Assembly: GCF_900220985.1 (NCBI RefSeq)
Contig: NZ_OCPC01000003.1
Location: 62,001 to 126,000, forward strand
Length of the DNA stretch: 64,000 nt
Direction of reading: 5' to 3'
DNA from: Parahoeflea halophila
GTDB taxonomy: Bacteria > Pseudomonadota > Alphaproteobacteria > Rhizobiales > Rhizobiaceae
The notes beneath the pieces were generated by a model. It ran no database searches. It saw only the letters and a list, made by a program, of their open reading frames with translations, and was not told where the DNA came from. Within the stretch, counting starts at the first letter, position 1. Every line of letters starts with the position of its first letter. Shown one piece after another: positions 1 to 9,391 of this stretch. Position numbers and translations under genes: made by a program.

Positions 1-2
1 GC

Positions 3-434
3 GTCGCGGGCATTATCGTAAATGCCCTCCCCTTCGGTATCTACCCGCCGGTGGAACAGGCAGTCGATCTTATCGCCCGTTCCGCGCTTGGCCTGGGGCT
101 GTTGTTGGTCGGCGCCGGACTGAAGCTCACCGATGCACTGCGGCCAAGCCCCGCCGTGCTGACACCAGTGGCACTCAAGCTCGTCGTTTTTCCGATCATT
201 ATGGTGTCGCTGGCGGTCGGATTTGGCCTGAGCGGAGAGACGGTGCTTATCCTCGCGCTGTGCGCTGCGGTTCCGACGGCTATGAACGGCTATCTGCTGG
301 CCCGGCAGATGGGCGGTGATGCGCCGCTTTATGCCGCCGTCACCACTGTACAAACCGTAGCTTCTTTTCTCACCATTCCGGCAGTCATGTGGGCGGCTGG
401 ACTTCTCGTCGGCCCTCAAATCGCCGGCGGGTAA
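3..434 (+). CDS. AEC family transporter, C-terminal part (partial)
   Basis: The frame is open from the left edge, so the gene begins outside the window and only the last ~143 residues are present. They form about four hydrophobic segments and carry AEC (auxin efflux carrier) features such as GAGLKLTDAL and MNGYLLARQMGGDAPLYAAV. The family consists of inner-membrane permeases for small organic acids or similar solutes; the substrate cannot be told from this part. It converges on the aidB-type gene, and the two coding regions overlap by 19 bases at their 3' ends, so no room exists for a separate terminator. Confidence 0.85.
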   Translation, partial: VAGIIVNALPFGIYPPVEQAVDLIARSALGLGLLLVGAGLKLTDALRPSPAVLTPVALKLVVFPIIMVSLAVGFGLSGETVLILALCAAVPTAMNGYLLARQMGGDAPLYAAVTTVQTVASFLTIPAVMWAAGLLVGPQIAGG

Positions 435-2074
435 AGCAGGTCCACAATCTGGCGGGCGTCGAAACGGGCATCGAGCATGCCGTAGGTCGAGCGCCAGGCG
501 CCGCCCAGACGGGTCTCGACAAAGGCTTCGGCAACATGGCCGGCGCCCAGACGGGTCAGTTCGGCAGCGGCAGCCGCCAGCGCCAGCTGTTCGGTAAGCA
601 GTCTTGCAGCGCCCTCGTCACGCTCTGCAACGGCCATGCAGGCGCGTAGCACATCGACGGTGCGCGGTCCGGCGGCCCCCAGATCGCGGTTGATGCTTTC
701 CAGCGCCACCTCGCACAGATCGCGGCCGCGGGTCAGCACTCTGAGCACATCCAGCGACATGACATTGCCCGAGCCTTCCCAGATCGCGTTGACCGGGGCC
801 TCCCGGTAGTGCCGGGCCACCGCGCGCTCCTCGACATAGCCGTTGCCGCCCATGCACTCCATCACCTCATAGATGACGGAGGGGGCAATCTTGCAGACCC
901 AATACTTGACCACCGGGGTCAGCAGCCGGGCAATTGCTGCCTCGGAAGGGTTGTCGCGGGCATTGTCAAAGGCGCGCGCCAACCGCATCGACAGCGCGGT
1001 GGCAGCAGCCGTGTCGAGCGCCAGATCGGCAAGCACGCGCGCCATCAGCGGCTGGTCCACCAACAATTCGCCGAACACCCGGCGGTGGCGGCAGTGGTGC
1101 ACGGCTTCGGCCAGACTCGCGCGCATCATGCCGGCGGAGGCCAGTGCACAATCGAGCCGCGTCAGCGTCACCATGTCCAAAATGGTGCGGATGCCCTCGC
1201 CTTCACGGCCAAGCAGGAAGCCGAAGGTGTCGGAAAACTCGACTTCGGAAGAGGCATTGGAGCGGTTGCCGAGCTTGTCTTTCAGGCGCTGAATGCGCAG
1301 GCCGTTGAGAGTTCCATCCTCGAGAATGCGCGGCACCAGGAAGCAGCTTACCTGCTCGTTCGAGCCCTTGCCGGTCTGGGCCAGCATGACGAAGGCGTCC
1401 GACATCGGCGCCGACATGAACCATTTGTGGCCGGACAGCCGGTAGACCCCTTCGCCTGCGCGGGTGGCCACACTCTGATTGGCCCGGACATCGGTCCCGC
1501 CCTGCTTTTCTGTCATGCCCATGCCGATGGTCACGCCGGATTTCTGCATCGCCGGGCGATGGCTCGAATCGTAACGGCGCGATACCACCTGCGGCGCCCA
1601 GGATTTCTCGATGCGCGGTGCCGCCATGATGGAGGCAATCGAGGCATTGGTCATCGTCAGTGGACATAGATGGCCGCATTCGAGACCGGCGGTCAGAAAA
1701 AACCGGATGGCGCGGGCCTGATGGGCGAAGCCCGCCTCCTCGCGCTTGCCCTCCCAGACCGAGCCTTGCAGACCGGAGGCCACACCGCGGCGCATCAGGG
1801 CATGCCAGCTGGGGTGAAAATCGACCTGGTCAATGCGGTTGCCGGAAGCATCGTGGGTCCTGAGCTCCGGTACGGAGCGATTGGCAATTCGCGCCAGATC
1901 CTGGGCTTCCGCCGAGGCCACGAATTTGCCCACCGTTTCGAAATCGATGCGAAGCGCCCGCGGCATGTCAGCGGCGATATCCTTCAGCAGCGGATCGGAA
2001 CGATAGGCGTTGTGCCCGGAAAAGGACGGGCTCTGATTTTCGGCCTGCGGGCCAAAGGCTTGGATTGGGCTCAT
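416..2074 (-). CDS. aidB: AidB-type acyl-CoA dehydrogenase (adaptive response protein)
   Basis: About 552 residues, the usual length of AidB and longer than a plain acyl-CoA dehydrogenase. The AidB signatures are all present: FHPSWHALM in the N-terminal domain, GMGMTEKQGGTD near residue 190, LKDKLGNRSNAS, and NAIWEGSGNVMSLDVLRVL with the family Glu. AidB is a FAD flavoprotein that binds DNA and is induced on alkylation stress in E. coli; its true substrate is unsettled. I chose the ATG at 2074 because GAGGT lies 5 bases before it; an in-frame ATG at 2086 has no such site. It is divergent from pyrB. No Ada- or LexA-type operator was found upstream (a GAAC pair there is spaced by 8, not 7). Confidence 0.9.
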   Translation of the reverse strand: MSPIQAFGPQAENQSPSFSGHNAYRSDPLLKDIAADMPRALRIDFETVGKFVASAEAQDLARIANRSVPELRTHDASGNRIDQVDFHPSWHALMRRGVASGLQGSVWEGKREEAGFAHQARAIRFFLTAGLECGHLCPLTMTNASIASIMAAPRIEKSWAPQVVSRRYDSSHRPAMQKSGVTIGMGMTEKQGGTDVRANQSVATRAGEGVYRLSGHKWFMSAPMSDAFVMLAQTGKGSNEQVSCFLVPRILEDGTLNGLRIQRLKDKLGNRSNASSEVEFSDTFGFLLGREGEGIRTILDMVTLTRLDCALASAGMMRASLAEAVHHCRHRRVFGELLVDQPLMARVLADLALDTAAATALSMRLARAFDNARDNPSEAAIARLLTPVVKYWVCKIAPSVIYEVMECMGGNGYVEERAVARHYREAPVNAIWEGSGNVMSLDVLRVLTRGRDLCEVALESINRDLGAAGPRTVDVLRACMAVAERDEGAARLLTEQLALAAAAAELTRLGAGHVAEAFVETRLGGAWRSTYGMLDARFDARQIVDLLYPPAI

Positions 2075-2198
2075 TGGACCTCGCATACAGGGATTCGCGT
2101 GCTAATGCATGGGGACATTACGTATTTCCACCCCGCTCAAGCTTGCCCCCGGACTTGAACCTTTCTATGAACGCCTAGGACTTTAGATCACAGGACGC

Positions 2199-3134
2199 AT
2201 GATGTCATTTCCGCACCGCCACCTGCTCGGAATCAAGGGGCTTTCGGAGCTGGACATCCACTATCTGCTCGATCAGGCGGACGAAGCGGTCAAGATCTCC
2301 CGCCGGCGCGAAAAGAAGACCACCACCCTGCGCGGCCTCACCCAGATCAACCTTTTTTTCGAATCCTCGACCCGGACGCAAGCTTCTTTCGAACTGGCCG
2401 GCAAGCGGCTCGGCGCTGACGTGATGAACATGTCGGTCGCCAATTCCAGCGTCAAGAAGGGCGAAACCTTGGTCGACACGGCGATGACGCTCAATGCCAT
2501 GCGCCCCGACGTGCTGGTGGTGCGGCATTCGTCTGCCGGAGCGGTGGCGCTGCTTTCGCAAAAGGTCGGCTGCCCGGTGATCAATGCCGGCGACGGCGCG
2601 CACGAACACCCGACACAGGCGCTGCTGGACGCGCTCACCATCCGCCGCGCCAAGGGCAAGGTCGGACGGCTGATCGTCACCATCTGCGGCGATGTGCTGC
2701 ATTCGCGCGTCGCCCGTTCCAACATCCTGCTGCTCAGTGCGCTGGGCGCACGCGTCCGCGTGGTTGCTCCCTCCACACTGTTGCCTTCAGGCATCGCTGA
2801 CATGGGCGTGGAAGTGTTCCAACGGATGGAAGACGGGCTCAGAGATGCCGACGTCGTGATGATGCTGAGATTGCAACGCGAGCGCATGGCGGGGTCGTTC
2901 GTTCCCTCGGTGCGGGAATATTTCCGCTATTTCGGCCTCGACGCCGAGAAACTCAAGGCAGCGAAGAGCGATGCGCTGGTCATGCACCCGGGCCCGATGA
3001 ACCGCGGTGTCGAGATCGCCTCCGACATTGCCGATGGTCCGCAAAGCGTGATCGAGCAACAGGTCGAGATGGGGGTAGCCGTGCGGATGGCCGTGATGGA
3101 GACGCTGATGCTGCACGGGGAGCTTGCCCGATGA
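2199..3134 (+). CDS. pyrB: Aspartate carbamoyltransferase catalytic subunit
   Basis: PyrB condenses carbamoyl phosphate and L-aspartate, the committed step of pyrimidine synthesis, in the cytoplasm. The 311-residue protein has the carbamoyl phosphate loop [12 protein letters not shown] at about residue 55, HPTQALLD near 145 and HPGPMNRG near 265, and is full length. Two ATGs follow each other at 2199 and 2202. It overlaps the next gene by ATGA, so the two are translationally coupled. No pyrI regulatory subunit is next to it. The coupled neighbour is a dihydroorotase fold that has lost its metal site, as in the pyrBC' ATCases of pseudomonads, which suggests a PyrB dodecamer built with a structural PyrC' partner. 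Confidence 0.97.
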   Translation: MMSFPHRHLLGIKGLSELDIHYLLDQADEAVKISRRREKKTTTLRGLTQINLFFESSTRTQASFELAGKRLGADVMNMSVANSSVKKGETLVDTAMTLNAMRPDVLVVRHSSAGAVALLSQKVGCPVINAGDGAHEHPTQALLDALTIRRAKGKVGRLIVTICGDVLHSRVARSNILLLSALGARVRVVAPSTLLPSGIADMGVEVFQRMEDGLRDADVVMMLRLQRERMAGSFVPSVREYFRYFGLDAEKLKAAKSDALVMHPGPMNRGVEIASDIADGPQSVIEQQVEMGVAVRMAVMETLMLHGELAR

Positions 3135-4417
3135 GCGCGAGAATTCTCCAGAACGTCCGCATTGTCGATCCCTCGACTCAGATGGACGAGATCGGCGACA
3201 TCGTCATCGTCGACGGCAGGATTGCGGCCTGCGGCACTGAGGCCCGTGATTTCGAACGTCCCTCCAACGCCGAAATCGAGGACTGCGAAGGCCTGATCGC
3301 CATTCCCGGACTGGTCGATGCCTGCGTGCATATCGGGGAACCGGGCGCAGAACACCGCGAGACGATTGCCTCGGCCAGCCGGGCTGCGGCAGCGGGCGGG
3401 GTCACTTCGATCATCATGATGCCCGACACCGATCCTGTGATCGATGATGTGGCACTGGTCGATTTCGTTTTGCGGCTTGCACGCGACGAAGCCATCGTCC
3501 GGGTCTACCCGGCGGCAGCACTGACCAAGGGGCTTGCCGGCGAGGAAATGACCGAGTTCGGGTTGCTGCTCGACGCCGGCGCGGTGATGCTGTCGAACGG
3601 CCGCCACACAGTCGACAACCCGGCGGTGATGCGGCGGGCGATGACCTATGCGCGTGACTTCGGCACCGTTATCGCAGTTGCGACCCAGGACCGGCAGCTG
3701 GGCGGTGCGGGCGTGATGAACGAAGGCCTGTTTGCCAGCTGGCTGGGCTTGCCCGGCATCCCGCGCGAAGCCGAAATCATTCCGCTCGAGCGCGATCTGC
3801 GGCTCGCGGCCCTCACCCGCTCCCGTTACCACGCAATGAGCATTTCGGTGCCGGAATCAGCTGACATCATCCGCGCTGCCAAGGCCCGCGGGCTCGACGT
3901 GACTGCGGGGATTTCAATCAATCACCTGACCCTGAACGAGACCGATATCGGCGAGTACCGGACCTTTTTCAGGCTTTCGCCGCCATTGCGCACCGAGGAT
4001 GACCGCACCGCCATGGTTGCCGCTCTTGCCGACGGCGTCATCGACATCATCGTCTCGGCCCACGATCCGCAGGATGTCGACACCAAGCGGCTGCCTTTCG
4101 CCGACGCCGAGAACGGTGCGATCGGACTTGAGACGCTGCTTGCCGCAGCGCTGAGGCTTTACCATTCCGGCGATGTGCCGCTGATGCGGCTTATCGATGC
4201 GCTGTCGACCCGTCCGGCGCAGATTCTGGGTCTGGATGCGGGGACGCTCAAGCCGGGCGCGCGCGCCGACATCGCCTTGATGGACCCCGAGCACCCTTGG
4301 GTTCTGTCGAAGGATGATATCGTGTCGATGTCGAAGAACAGCGCCTTCGAGGACGCCAGGTTCACTGGCAAAGTCTTGCAAACACTGGTTGCAGGTGTCA
4401 CAGTTTACCGGGCCTGA
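3131..4417 (+). CDS. Dihydroorotase-like protein, probably non-catalytic (PyrC'/PyrX type)
   Basis: 428 residues with a type I dihydroorotase amidohydrolase fold, and would be annotated pyrC. The metal and substrate residues are changed, however. The usual DxHxHxREPG reads [10 protein letters not shown], so the first His is Cys and the substrate Arg is Gly. The VHxED strand reads VATQD, the SDDG loop reads SNGR, the HxST strand reads MSISVPES, and the late TDHAPH reads SAHDPQ, losing the catalytic Asp. Only scattered family motifs such as GLETLL remain. In Pseudomonas a degenerate PyrC' encoded next to PyrB is needed for ATCase assembly, with catalysis supplied by another dihydroorotase elsewhere. 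The ATGA overlap with pyrB fits that role. I infer a structural subunit. Confidence 0.88.
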   Translation: MSARILQNVRIVDPSTQMDEIGDIVIVDGRIAACGTEARDFERPSNAEIEDCEGLIAIPGLVDACVHIGEPGAEHRETIASASRAAAAGGVTSIIMMPDTDPVIDDVALVDFVLRLARDEAIVRVYPAAALTKGLAGEEMTEFGLLLDAGAVMLSNGRHTVDNPAVMRRAMTYARDFGTVIAVATQDRQLGGAGVMNEGLFASWLGLPGIPREAEIIPLERDLRLAALTRSRYHAMSISVPESADIIRAAKARGLDVTAGISINHLTLNETDIGEYRTFFRLSPPLRTEDDRTAMVAALADGVIDIIVSAHDPQDVDTKRLPFADAENGAIGLETLLAAALRLYHSGDVPLMRLIDALSTRPAQILGLDAGTLKPGARADIALMDPEHPWVLSKDDIVSMSKNSAFEDARFTGKVLQTLVAGVTVYRA

Positions 4418-4466
4418 CACCGGCTTTGAGGGCCTGGTAACAGGTTCCGGAGAGGAAGAATACGCC

Positions 4467-5084
4467 GTGCCTGACCTGATTGACTGGACCCTATCCACCC
4501 CCCTGATGCTTGGATCGCTGCTGTTCGGCTATCTCTGCGGCTCTATCCCGTTCGGGCTGATCCTCACACGCATGGCGGGGCTTGGCGACGTGCGTGCGAT
4601 CGGCTCGGGAAACATCGGTGCTACCAATGTGCTGCGCACCGGCAACAAGAAAATTGCCGCGGCGACCCTGCTCGCCGATGCGCTCAAGGGAACAGTGGCT
4701 GTTGTGGTCGCGCGCCATGTCATCGGAATGGAAGCCGCATTGATCGCCGGGCTCGGCGCCTTTCTGGGCCATCTCTATCCGGTCTGGCTCAAATTCAAGG
4801 GTGGCAAGGGAGTGGCCACCTATCTTGGCGTGTTGCTGGGATTGGCGCCCGTGATGGTGCTGGTTTTCGCAGCCGTCTGGCTCGGCATGGCCAAAATCTT
4901 CCGGTATTCATCGCTGGCCGCACTTGCGGCGGCGGTGGCGGTACCGGTCGCACTTTATCTATACGGGCGGCCGGAAGTGGCGTCGCTTTTTGTGGTGATG
5001 TCACTCATCACCATTCTCAAACATCATGAGAATATCCGCCGTCTGGTTTCAGGCACCGAGAGCCGGATCGGGGACAAGGGCTGA
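4467..5084 (+). CDS. plsY: Glycerol-3-phosphate acyltransferase PlsY
   Basis: PlsY moves an acyl group from acyl-phosphate to glycerol-3-phosphate, the first step of phospholipid synthesis, in the inner membrane. Its donor is made by PlsX, also encoded in this window at 62.6-63.6 kb. The three family loops are intact: GSIPFG near residue 22, [12 protein letters not shown] near 46, and [10 protein letters not shown] near 108. The start is GTG at 4467, preceded by GGAGAGGA; this gives 205 residues, the family length. A longer reading from 4314 only overlaps pyrC in another frame. The stop shares one base with the dprA start (TGATG). Confidence 0.95.
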   Translation: MPDLIDWTLSTPLMLGSLLFGYLCGSIPFGLILTRMAGLGDVRAIGSGNIGATNVLRTGNKKIAAATLLADALKGTVAVVVARHVIGMEAALIAGLGAFLGHLYPVWLKFKGGKGVATYLGVLLGLAPVMVLVFAAVWLGMAKIFRYSSLAALAAAVAVPVALYLYGRPEVASLFVVMSLITILKHHENIRRLVSGTESRIGDKG

Positions 5085-6235
5085 TGCCTGCCGGCGAGGA
5101 AGGGAGACGCGGCGTCCCCCTTTCCGATCGCCAACGGCTCAACTGGTTGCGGCTGATCCGCTCTGACAATGTCGGCCCCGCAACCTTTCGCGACCTGATC
5201 AATCACTTCGGCTCGGCCGAAACCGCGATCGAACAGCTGCCGGAACTGTCGCGGCGCGGCGGGTCGGCACGTTCGATCCGGGTGGCAAGCGTCGAGGAAG
5301 CAGAACGGGAACTGGAAGCGGCTGAGAAGTTTGGCGCGGTCTTTATCGGTATCGGTGAACCGGATTATCCACCCGCGCTCAGGCGGATCGACGGTGCGCC
5401 GCCGTTGCTTGCCGCCATCGGCGACCTCGCGCTGGCAACACGTGCAGCGGTGGGGATCGTGGGGTCGCGGAACGCCTCGGTTTCGGGCGCCAAGATGGCC
5501 GCGCGGATGGCCCGGGAACTGGGAACCGCCGGTTATGTCATCGTCTCGGGCTTTGCCCGCGGGATCGACGCGGCCGCCCACCGGGCGAGCCTGGAAAGCG
5601 GCACCATCGCGGCCCTTGCCGGAGGTCTGGACCAACCCTACCCGCCGGAAAACAAGGAACTCTACAAGGGCATTTGCGCCGGAAACGGTCTGGCCATCAG
5701 CGAGATGCCGATGGGGTGGGAGCCGCGGGCGCGGGACTTTCCACGCCGCAACCGGCTGATTGCGGGCATCGGCCTGGGACTTGTGGTGATCGAGGCAGCC
5801 CAGCGCTCCGGCTCGCTGATCACCGCCCGCCGGGCCGCTGATTTTGGCCGGCTGGTGTTCGCGGTGCCTGGATCTCCGCTTGATCCGCGGGCGGCCGGCG
5901 CCAATGGCCTGCTCAAGGATGGCGCCATCCTGACCACCGAAAGCCGCGATGTGATTGACGCCTTGGCTCCCTCCAGCCGGTTCTTTGGCGATGACGAGCC
6001 CTTATTCGAAGAACCCGACAGCGACGGCAATGACCCTTTTGCCGAGCCGAGAGATGACGACAGGACCCGTGTTATCGAGGCGCTCGGCCCCTCACCCGCC
6101 GAGACAGATGACATCATCCGGCATACCGGCGTTGCCGCGCAGACCGTATATCTGGTGTTGCTGGAGCTCGATCTCGCCGGCCGGCTGCACCGTCACCCCG
6201 GCGGGATGGTGTCGTTGGCCTTCGAGACTGACTGA
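5084..6235 (+). CDS. dprA: DNA processing protein DprA (Smf)
   Basis: 383 residues. DprA binds incoming single-stranded DNA and loads RecA during transformation. An N-terminal SAM-like region is followed by the Rossmann-type DprA core with GIVGSRNASVSGAKMA (about 124-139), VSGFARGIDAAAH, and the PRRNRLIAG and RSGSLITA loops. A C-terminal winged-helix domain follows an acidic linker rich in Asp and Pro (about 300-325). It is coupled to plsY by a TGATG overlap. dprA is widespread outside competent species, so its presence does not prove natural competence here. It converges with the small gene at 6261-6473. Confidence 0.96.
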   Translation: MPAGEEGRRGVPLSDRQRLNWLRLIRSDNVGPATFRDLINHFGSAETAIEQLPELSRRGGSARSIRVASVEEAERELEAAEKFGAVFIGIGEPDYPPALRRIDGAPPLLAAIGDLALATRAAVGIVGSRNASVSGAKMAARMARELGTAGYVIVSGFARGIDAAAHRASLESGTIAALAGGLDQPYPPENKELYKGICAGNGLAISEMPMGWEPRARDFPRRNRLIAGIGLGLVVIEAAQRSGSLITARRAADFGRLVFAVPGSPLDPRAAGANGLLKDGAILTTESRDVIDALAPSSRFFGDDEPLFEEPDSDGNDPFAEPRDDDRTRVIEALGPSPAETDDIIRHTGVAAQTVYLVLLELDLAGRLHRHPGGMVSLAFETD

Positions 6236-6260
6236 TACACGTGGTTGACCACACTGCTTT

Positions 6261-6473
6261 CTAAGGCGCCTTGTCGGCCAAGTGCAATGGCCGCTTGCCG
6301 TCCAGGACATCACCGGCCTCGAGATAGGCCATCTCGATCAGATAACACAGCATGTCGGCGTTTTCGCTTCGCGCAACGGTGCCCAGTTCACCCAACATCT
6401 GCCGGACATAGACGATCTTCTGCTCCGTCTGCGGGTTGTCCGACCAGTCTTGAGAGGGGTGGATCGGCATCAT
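6261..6473 (-). CDS. Small conserved hypothetical protein (70 aa)
   Basis: I do not know a function. The protein is acidic and probably all helical, with a central MLCYLIEMAYLEAGD segment that I recall from small rhizobial proteins of the same position. AAGGGAG lies just before the ATGATG start, and codon use matches its neighbours. It has no signal peptide or membrane segment. It is convergent with dprA and divergent from topA, with about 250 bases of promoter region between it and topA. Confidence 0.7.
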   Translation of the reverse strand: MMPIHPSQDWSDNPQTEQKIVYVRQMLGELGTVARSENADMLCYLIEMAYLEAGDVLDGKRPLHLADKAP

Positions 6474-6554
6474 GGCTCCCTTGAAATTCCGTGATCAGCG
6501 GCACACCGGCAGCACATCTCAGATTAGAAAAACAAGATACCTGAATTATCTAAA

Positions 6555-6573
6555 ATTGCAATACAGTTGCAAT
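6555..6573. promoter_or_regulatory. Inverted repeat in the topA upstream region
   Basis: ATTGCAA and TTGCAAT form a perfect 7-base inverted repeat around a 5-base spacer. The site lies in the AT-richer divergent gap between the small 70-aa gene and topA, 150 bases before topA. Its size and symmetry fit a dimeric regulator operator. No regulator is assigned. Confidence 0.35.
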
Positions 6574-6722
6574 CGCGCAATGGTTGTATTCGGGTTGCGA
6601 AACAGCCGTAAAATGGAACTTGGGCTTGACCGCGCCGCATTCGGTGTACATTTCGTGGGCCGATCGGTACGGCGCGAATTCGCGCGGCCTGCCGAATCTC
6701 ATGGCCGAATGCGAGCAACCTA

Positions 6723-9389
6723 ATGAATGTAGTGGTAGTGGAATCGCCTGCGAAGGCAAAAACGATCAACAAATACCTTGGAAACGGTTACAAGGTGCTG
6801 GCCTCGTTCGGCCACGTGCGAGACCTCCCGGCCAAGGACGGATCGGTGCTTCCCGATGAAGACTTCGCCATGTCATGGGAAGTCGACACGGCGTCGAACA
6901 AGCGGCTTAAAGACATTACCGAAGCACTCAAGGGTGCAGATTCGCTGATCCTGGCAACCGACCCGGATCGCGAGGGCGAAGCGATCTCCTGGCACGTGCT
7001 GGAAGTTCTCAACAAGAAAAAGGCACTGAAGGACAAGACGGTCTCTCGTGTCGTCTTCAACGCCATCACCAAGAAATCCGTACTCGATGCGATGGCCAAT
7101 CCGCGCGAGATCGACACGCCGCTGGTCGACGCCTATTTGGCGCGCCGGGCGCTCGACTACCTCGTCGGTTTCAATCTTTCGCCGGTGCTGTGGCGTAAAC
7201 TGCCCGGCGCCCGCTCCGCCGGCCGGGTGCAATCGGTGGCCTTGAGGCTTGTTTGCGACCGCGAGAGCGAAATCGAACGCTTCGTCTCCGAAGAATACTG
7301 GCAGATCGCCGCCGAACTGAAGACCCCGCGTGGCGACGGGTTTACCGCCCGCCTGACCTCGCATGATGGTGAGAAAATCACCAAGATGTCGATCACGAAC
7401 GGCGATCTTGCCGGACAGATCAAGGACATGCTCGAAGGCGCATCCTTCGTCGCCGACAGCATCGAAGCCAAGCCGACGCGGCGCAATCCGTCACCGCCCT
7501 TTACCACCTCGACCCTGCAACAGGCCGCCTCCTCCAAACTCGGTTTCAACGCCTCGCGCACCATGCAGGTGGCGCAGAAGCTTTATGAGGGGATCGATAT
7601 CGGTGGCGAGACCGTTGGTCTGATCACCTATATGCGAACCGACGGCGTGCAGATGGCGCCTGAAGCAATCGACGAAGCGCGGGCAGCAATCGGCGCCCGG
7701 TTCGGGGACCGCTACGTTCCCGAAAGGGCCCGTCTCTACTCGTCCAAGGCGAAGAATGCGCAGGAAGCCCACGAAGCCGTCCGCCCGACCGGCTTCGAGC
7801 GGGCGCCGGACGAGCTGAAGAAATACCTCGATTCCGACCAGCTCAAGCTTTACGACCTGATCTGGAAGCGTGCGATCGCCAGCCAGATGGCATCCGCCGA
7901 GATCGAGCGCACCACTGTCGACATCACCGCCTCCAAGGGCGGCAAGACGGCGGGCCTGCGCGCCACCGGTTCCGTCATCCGCTTTGACGGCTTCATTGCC
8001 GCCTATACCGAGGCCAGGGAAGACGGCGAACAATCGGATGGCGATGGCGACGATGATGCCCGCCTGCCCGAGATCAAAGCAAAGGAGGCGCTGGCCAAGG
8101 ACAAGATCAATGCCTCGCAGCACTTCACCGAGCCGCCGCCACGGTTCTCGGAAGCCTCACTGATCAAGAAGATGGAAGAGCTCGGCATTGGCCGGCCCTC
8201 GACCTATGCCTCAACGCTCGCAACGCTGCGTGACCGCGACTATGTGACGATCGAGAACCGCAGGCTGACACCGGAGCCCAAGGGCCGCCTGGTCATTTCG
8301 TTTCTGGAGAATTTCTTCAACCGCTACGTCGAATTCGGTTTCACTGCCGATCTCGAGGAAAAGCTCGACCGGATCTCTGCCGGCGAACTGGCGTGGAAGG
8401 ACGTGTTGCGCGAATTCTGGACGGAGTTCCATGCGCATATCGACGAGACCAAGGAACTGCGCGTCACCCAGGTGCTCGATGCACTCAACGAGGCACTTTC
8501 CCCGCTGGTCTTCCCCGACCGGGATGACGGCTCCAATCCGCGCATCTGTCCGACCTGTGGCACCGGCAACCTTTCGCTGAAGCTCGGGAAATACGGCGCG
8601 TTCGTCGGATGCTCGAACTATCCTGACTGCAATTTTACCCGTCAGCTTTCCTCCAACGGCTCGGACGCCGACGCGGCGCTTTCCAACGAGCCGCAGGAAC
8701 TGGGCACGGACCCGGCCACCGGCGAGCAGGTCACCCTGCGGACCGGACGTTTCGGTCCCTATGTCCAGCGCGGCGAAGGCAAGGAAGCCAAGCGCTCCAG
8801 CCTGCCCAAGGGGTGGGAAGTGGCCAGCATCGATTTCGAGAGGGCACTCTCGCTGCTGGCACTGCCGCGCGAAGTCGGTGAGCATCCCGAAACCGGCAAG
8901 ATGATTTCGGCAGGAATCGGCCGTTACGGACCGTTCGTGCTGCATGACGGCACCTATGCCAATCTTGAAAGCGTGGAGGACGTCTTCACCATCGGTCTCA
9001 ACCACGCAGTTACCGTGATCGCCGAAAAGCAGGCCAAGGGACCCGGCCGCGGACGCGGCACGCCAACGGCGCTGAAGGCTCTGGGTGATCATCCCGATGG
9101 CGGGCCGATCACCGTTCGGGACGGCCGCTATGGTCCCTATGTCAACTGGGGCAAGATCAACGCCACCCTGCCCAAGGACAAGGTGCCTGCTGAAGTGACG
9201 GTCGAGGAAGCGCTGGAAATGATTGCCGCCAAGGCTGCAGCTTCGGGCAAGAAGACCAAGGCACCAGCGAAAAAGGCCACCAAGGCGAAGACAGCCGCCA
9301 AAAAGACCGCTGCGGCGAAGAAGCCTGCTGCAGCAAAGAAGGCGGGGGCGGCCAAAAAGACCGCAGCTGCCACGGCAAAGAAGGATTGA
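6723..9389 (+). CDS. topA: DNA topoisomerase I
   Basis: 888 residues. It relaxes negative supercoils by cutting one strand through a tyrosyl-DNA link. The N-terminal Toprim domain begins VVVESPAKAKTI. The active-site Tyr is Y303 in ITYMRTDG. One C4 zinc finger is intact (C609, C612, C630, C636). It is followed by two or three degenerate zinc-ribbon repeats with GRFGPYVQ- and GRYGPYV-type cores that have lost the cysteines. The last ~50 residues are a Lys/Ala-rich tail, common in rhizobial TopA and likely to bind DNA or help processivity. Its stop overlaps the region of the rnr start, so the two genes are probably one transcript. Confidence 0.97.
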   Translation: MNVVVVESPAKAKTINKYLGNGYKVLASFGHVRDLPAKDGSVLPDEDFAMSWEVDTASNKRLKDITEALKGADSLILATDPDREGEAISWHVLEVLNKKKALKDKTVSRVVFNAITKKSVLDAMANPREIDTPLVDAYLARRALDYLVGFNLSPVLWRKLPGARSAGRVQSVALRLVCDRESEIERFVSEEYWQIAAELKTPRGDGFTARLTSHDGEKITKMSITNGDLAGQIKDMLEGASFVADSIEAKPTRRNPSPPFTTSTLQQAASSKLGFNASRTMQVAQKLYEGIDIGGETVGLITYMRTDGVQMAPEAIDEARAAIGARFGDRYVPERARLYSSKAKNAQEAHEAVRPTGFERAPDELKKYLDSDQLKLYDLIWKRAIASQMASAEIERTTVDITASKGGKTAGLRATGSVIRFDGFIAAYTEAREDGEQSDGDGDDDARLPEIKAKEALAKDKINASQHFTEPPPRFSEASLIKKMEELGIGRPSTYASTLATLRDRDYVTIENRRLTPEPKGRLVISFLENFFNRYVEFGFTADLEEKLDRISAGELAWKDVLREFWTEFHAHIDETKELRVTQVLDALNEALSPLVFPDRDDGSNPRICPTCGTGNLSLKLGKYGAFVGCSNYPDCNFTRQLSSNGSDADAALSNEPQELGTDPATGEQVTLRTGRFGPYVQRGEGKEAKRSSLPKGWEVASIDFERALSLLALPREVGEHPETGKMISAGIGRYGPFVLHDGTYANLESVEDVFTIGLNHAVTVIAEKQAKGPGRGRGTPTALKALGDHPDGGPITVRDGRYGPYVNWGKINATLPKDKVPAEVTVEEALEMIAAKAAASGKKTKAPAKKATKAKTAAKKTAAAKKPAAAKKAGAAKKTAAATAKKD

Positions 9390-9391
9390 TT

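Noticed and set aside
2157-2172. GAAC pair between aidB and pyrB that looks like a LexA box
   Set aside because: The spacer is 8 bases (CTTTCTAT), not the 7 required by the Rhizobiales LexA site; I do not count aidB or pyrB as SOS genes.
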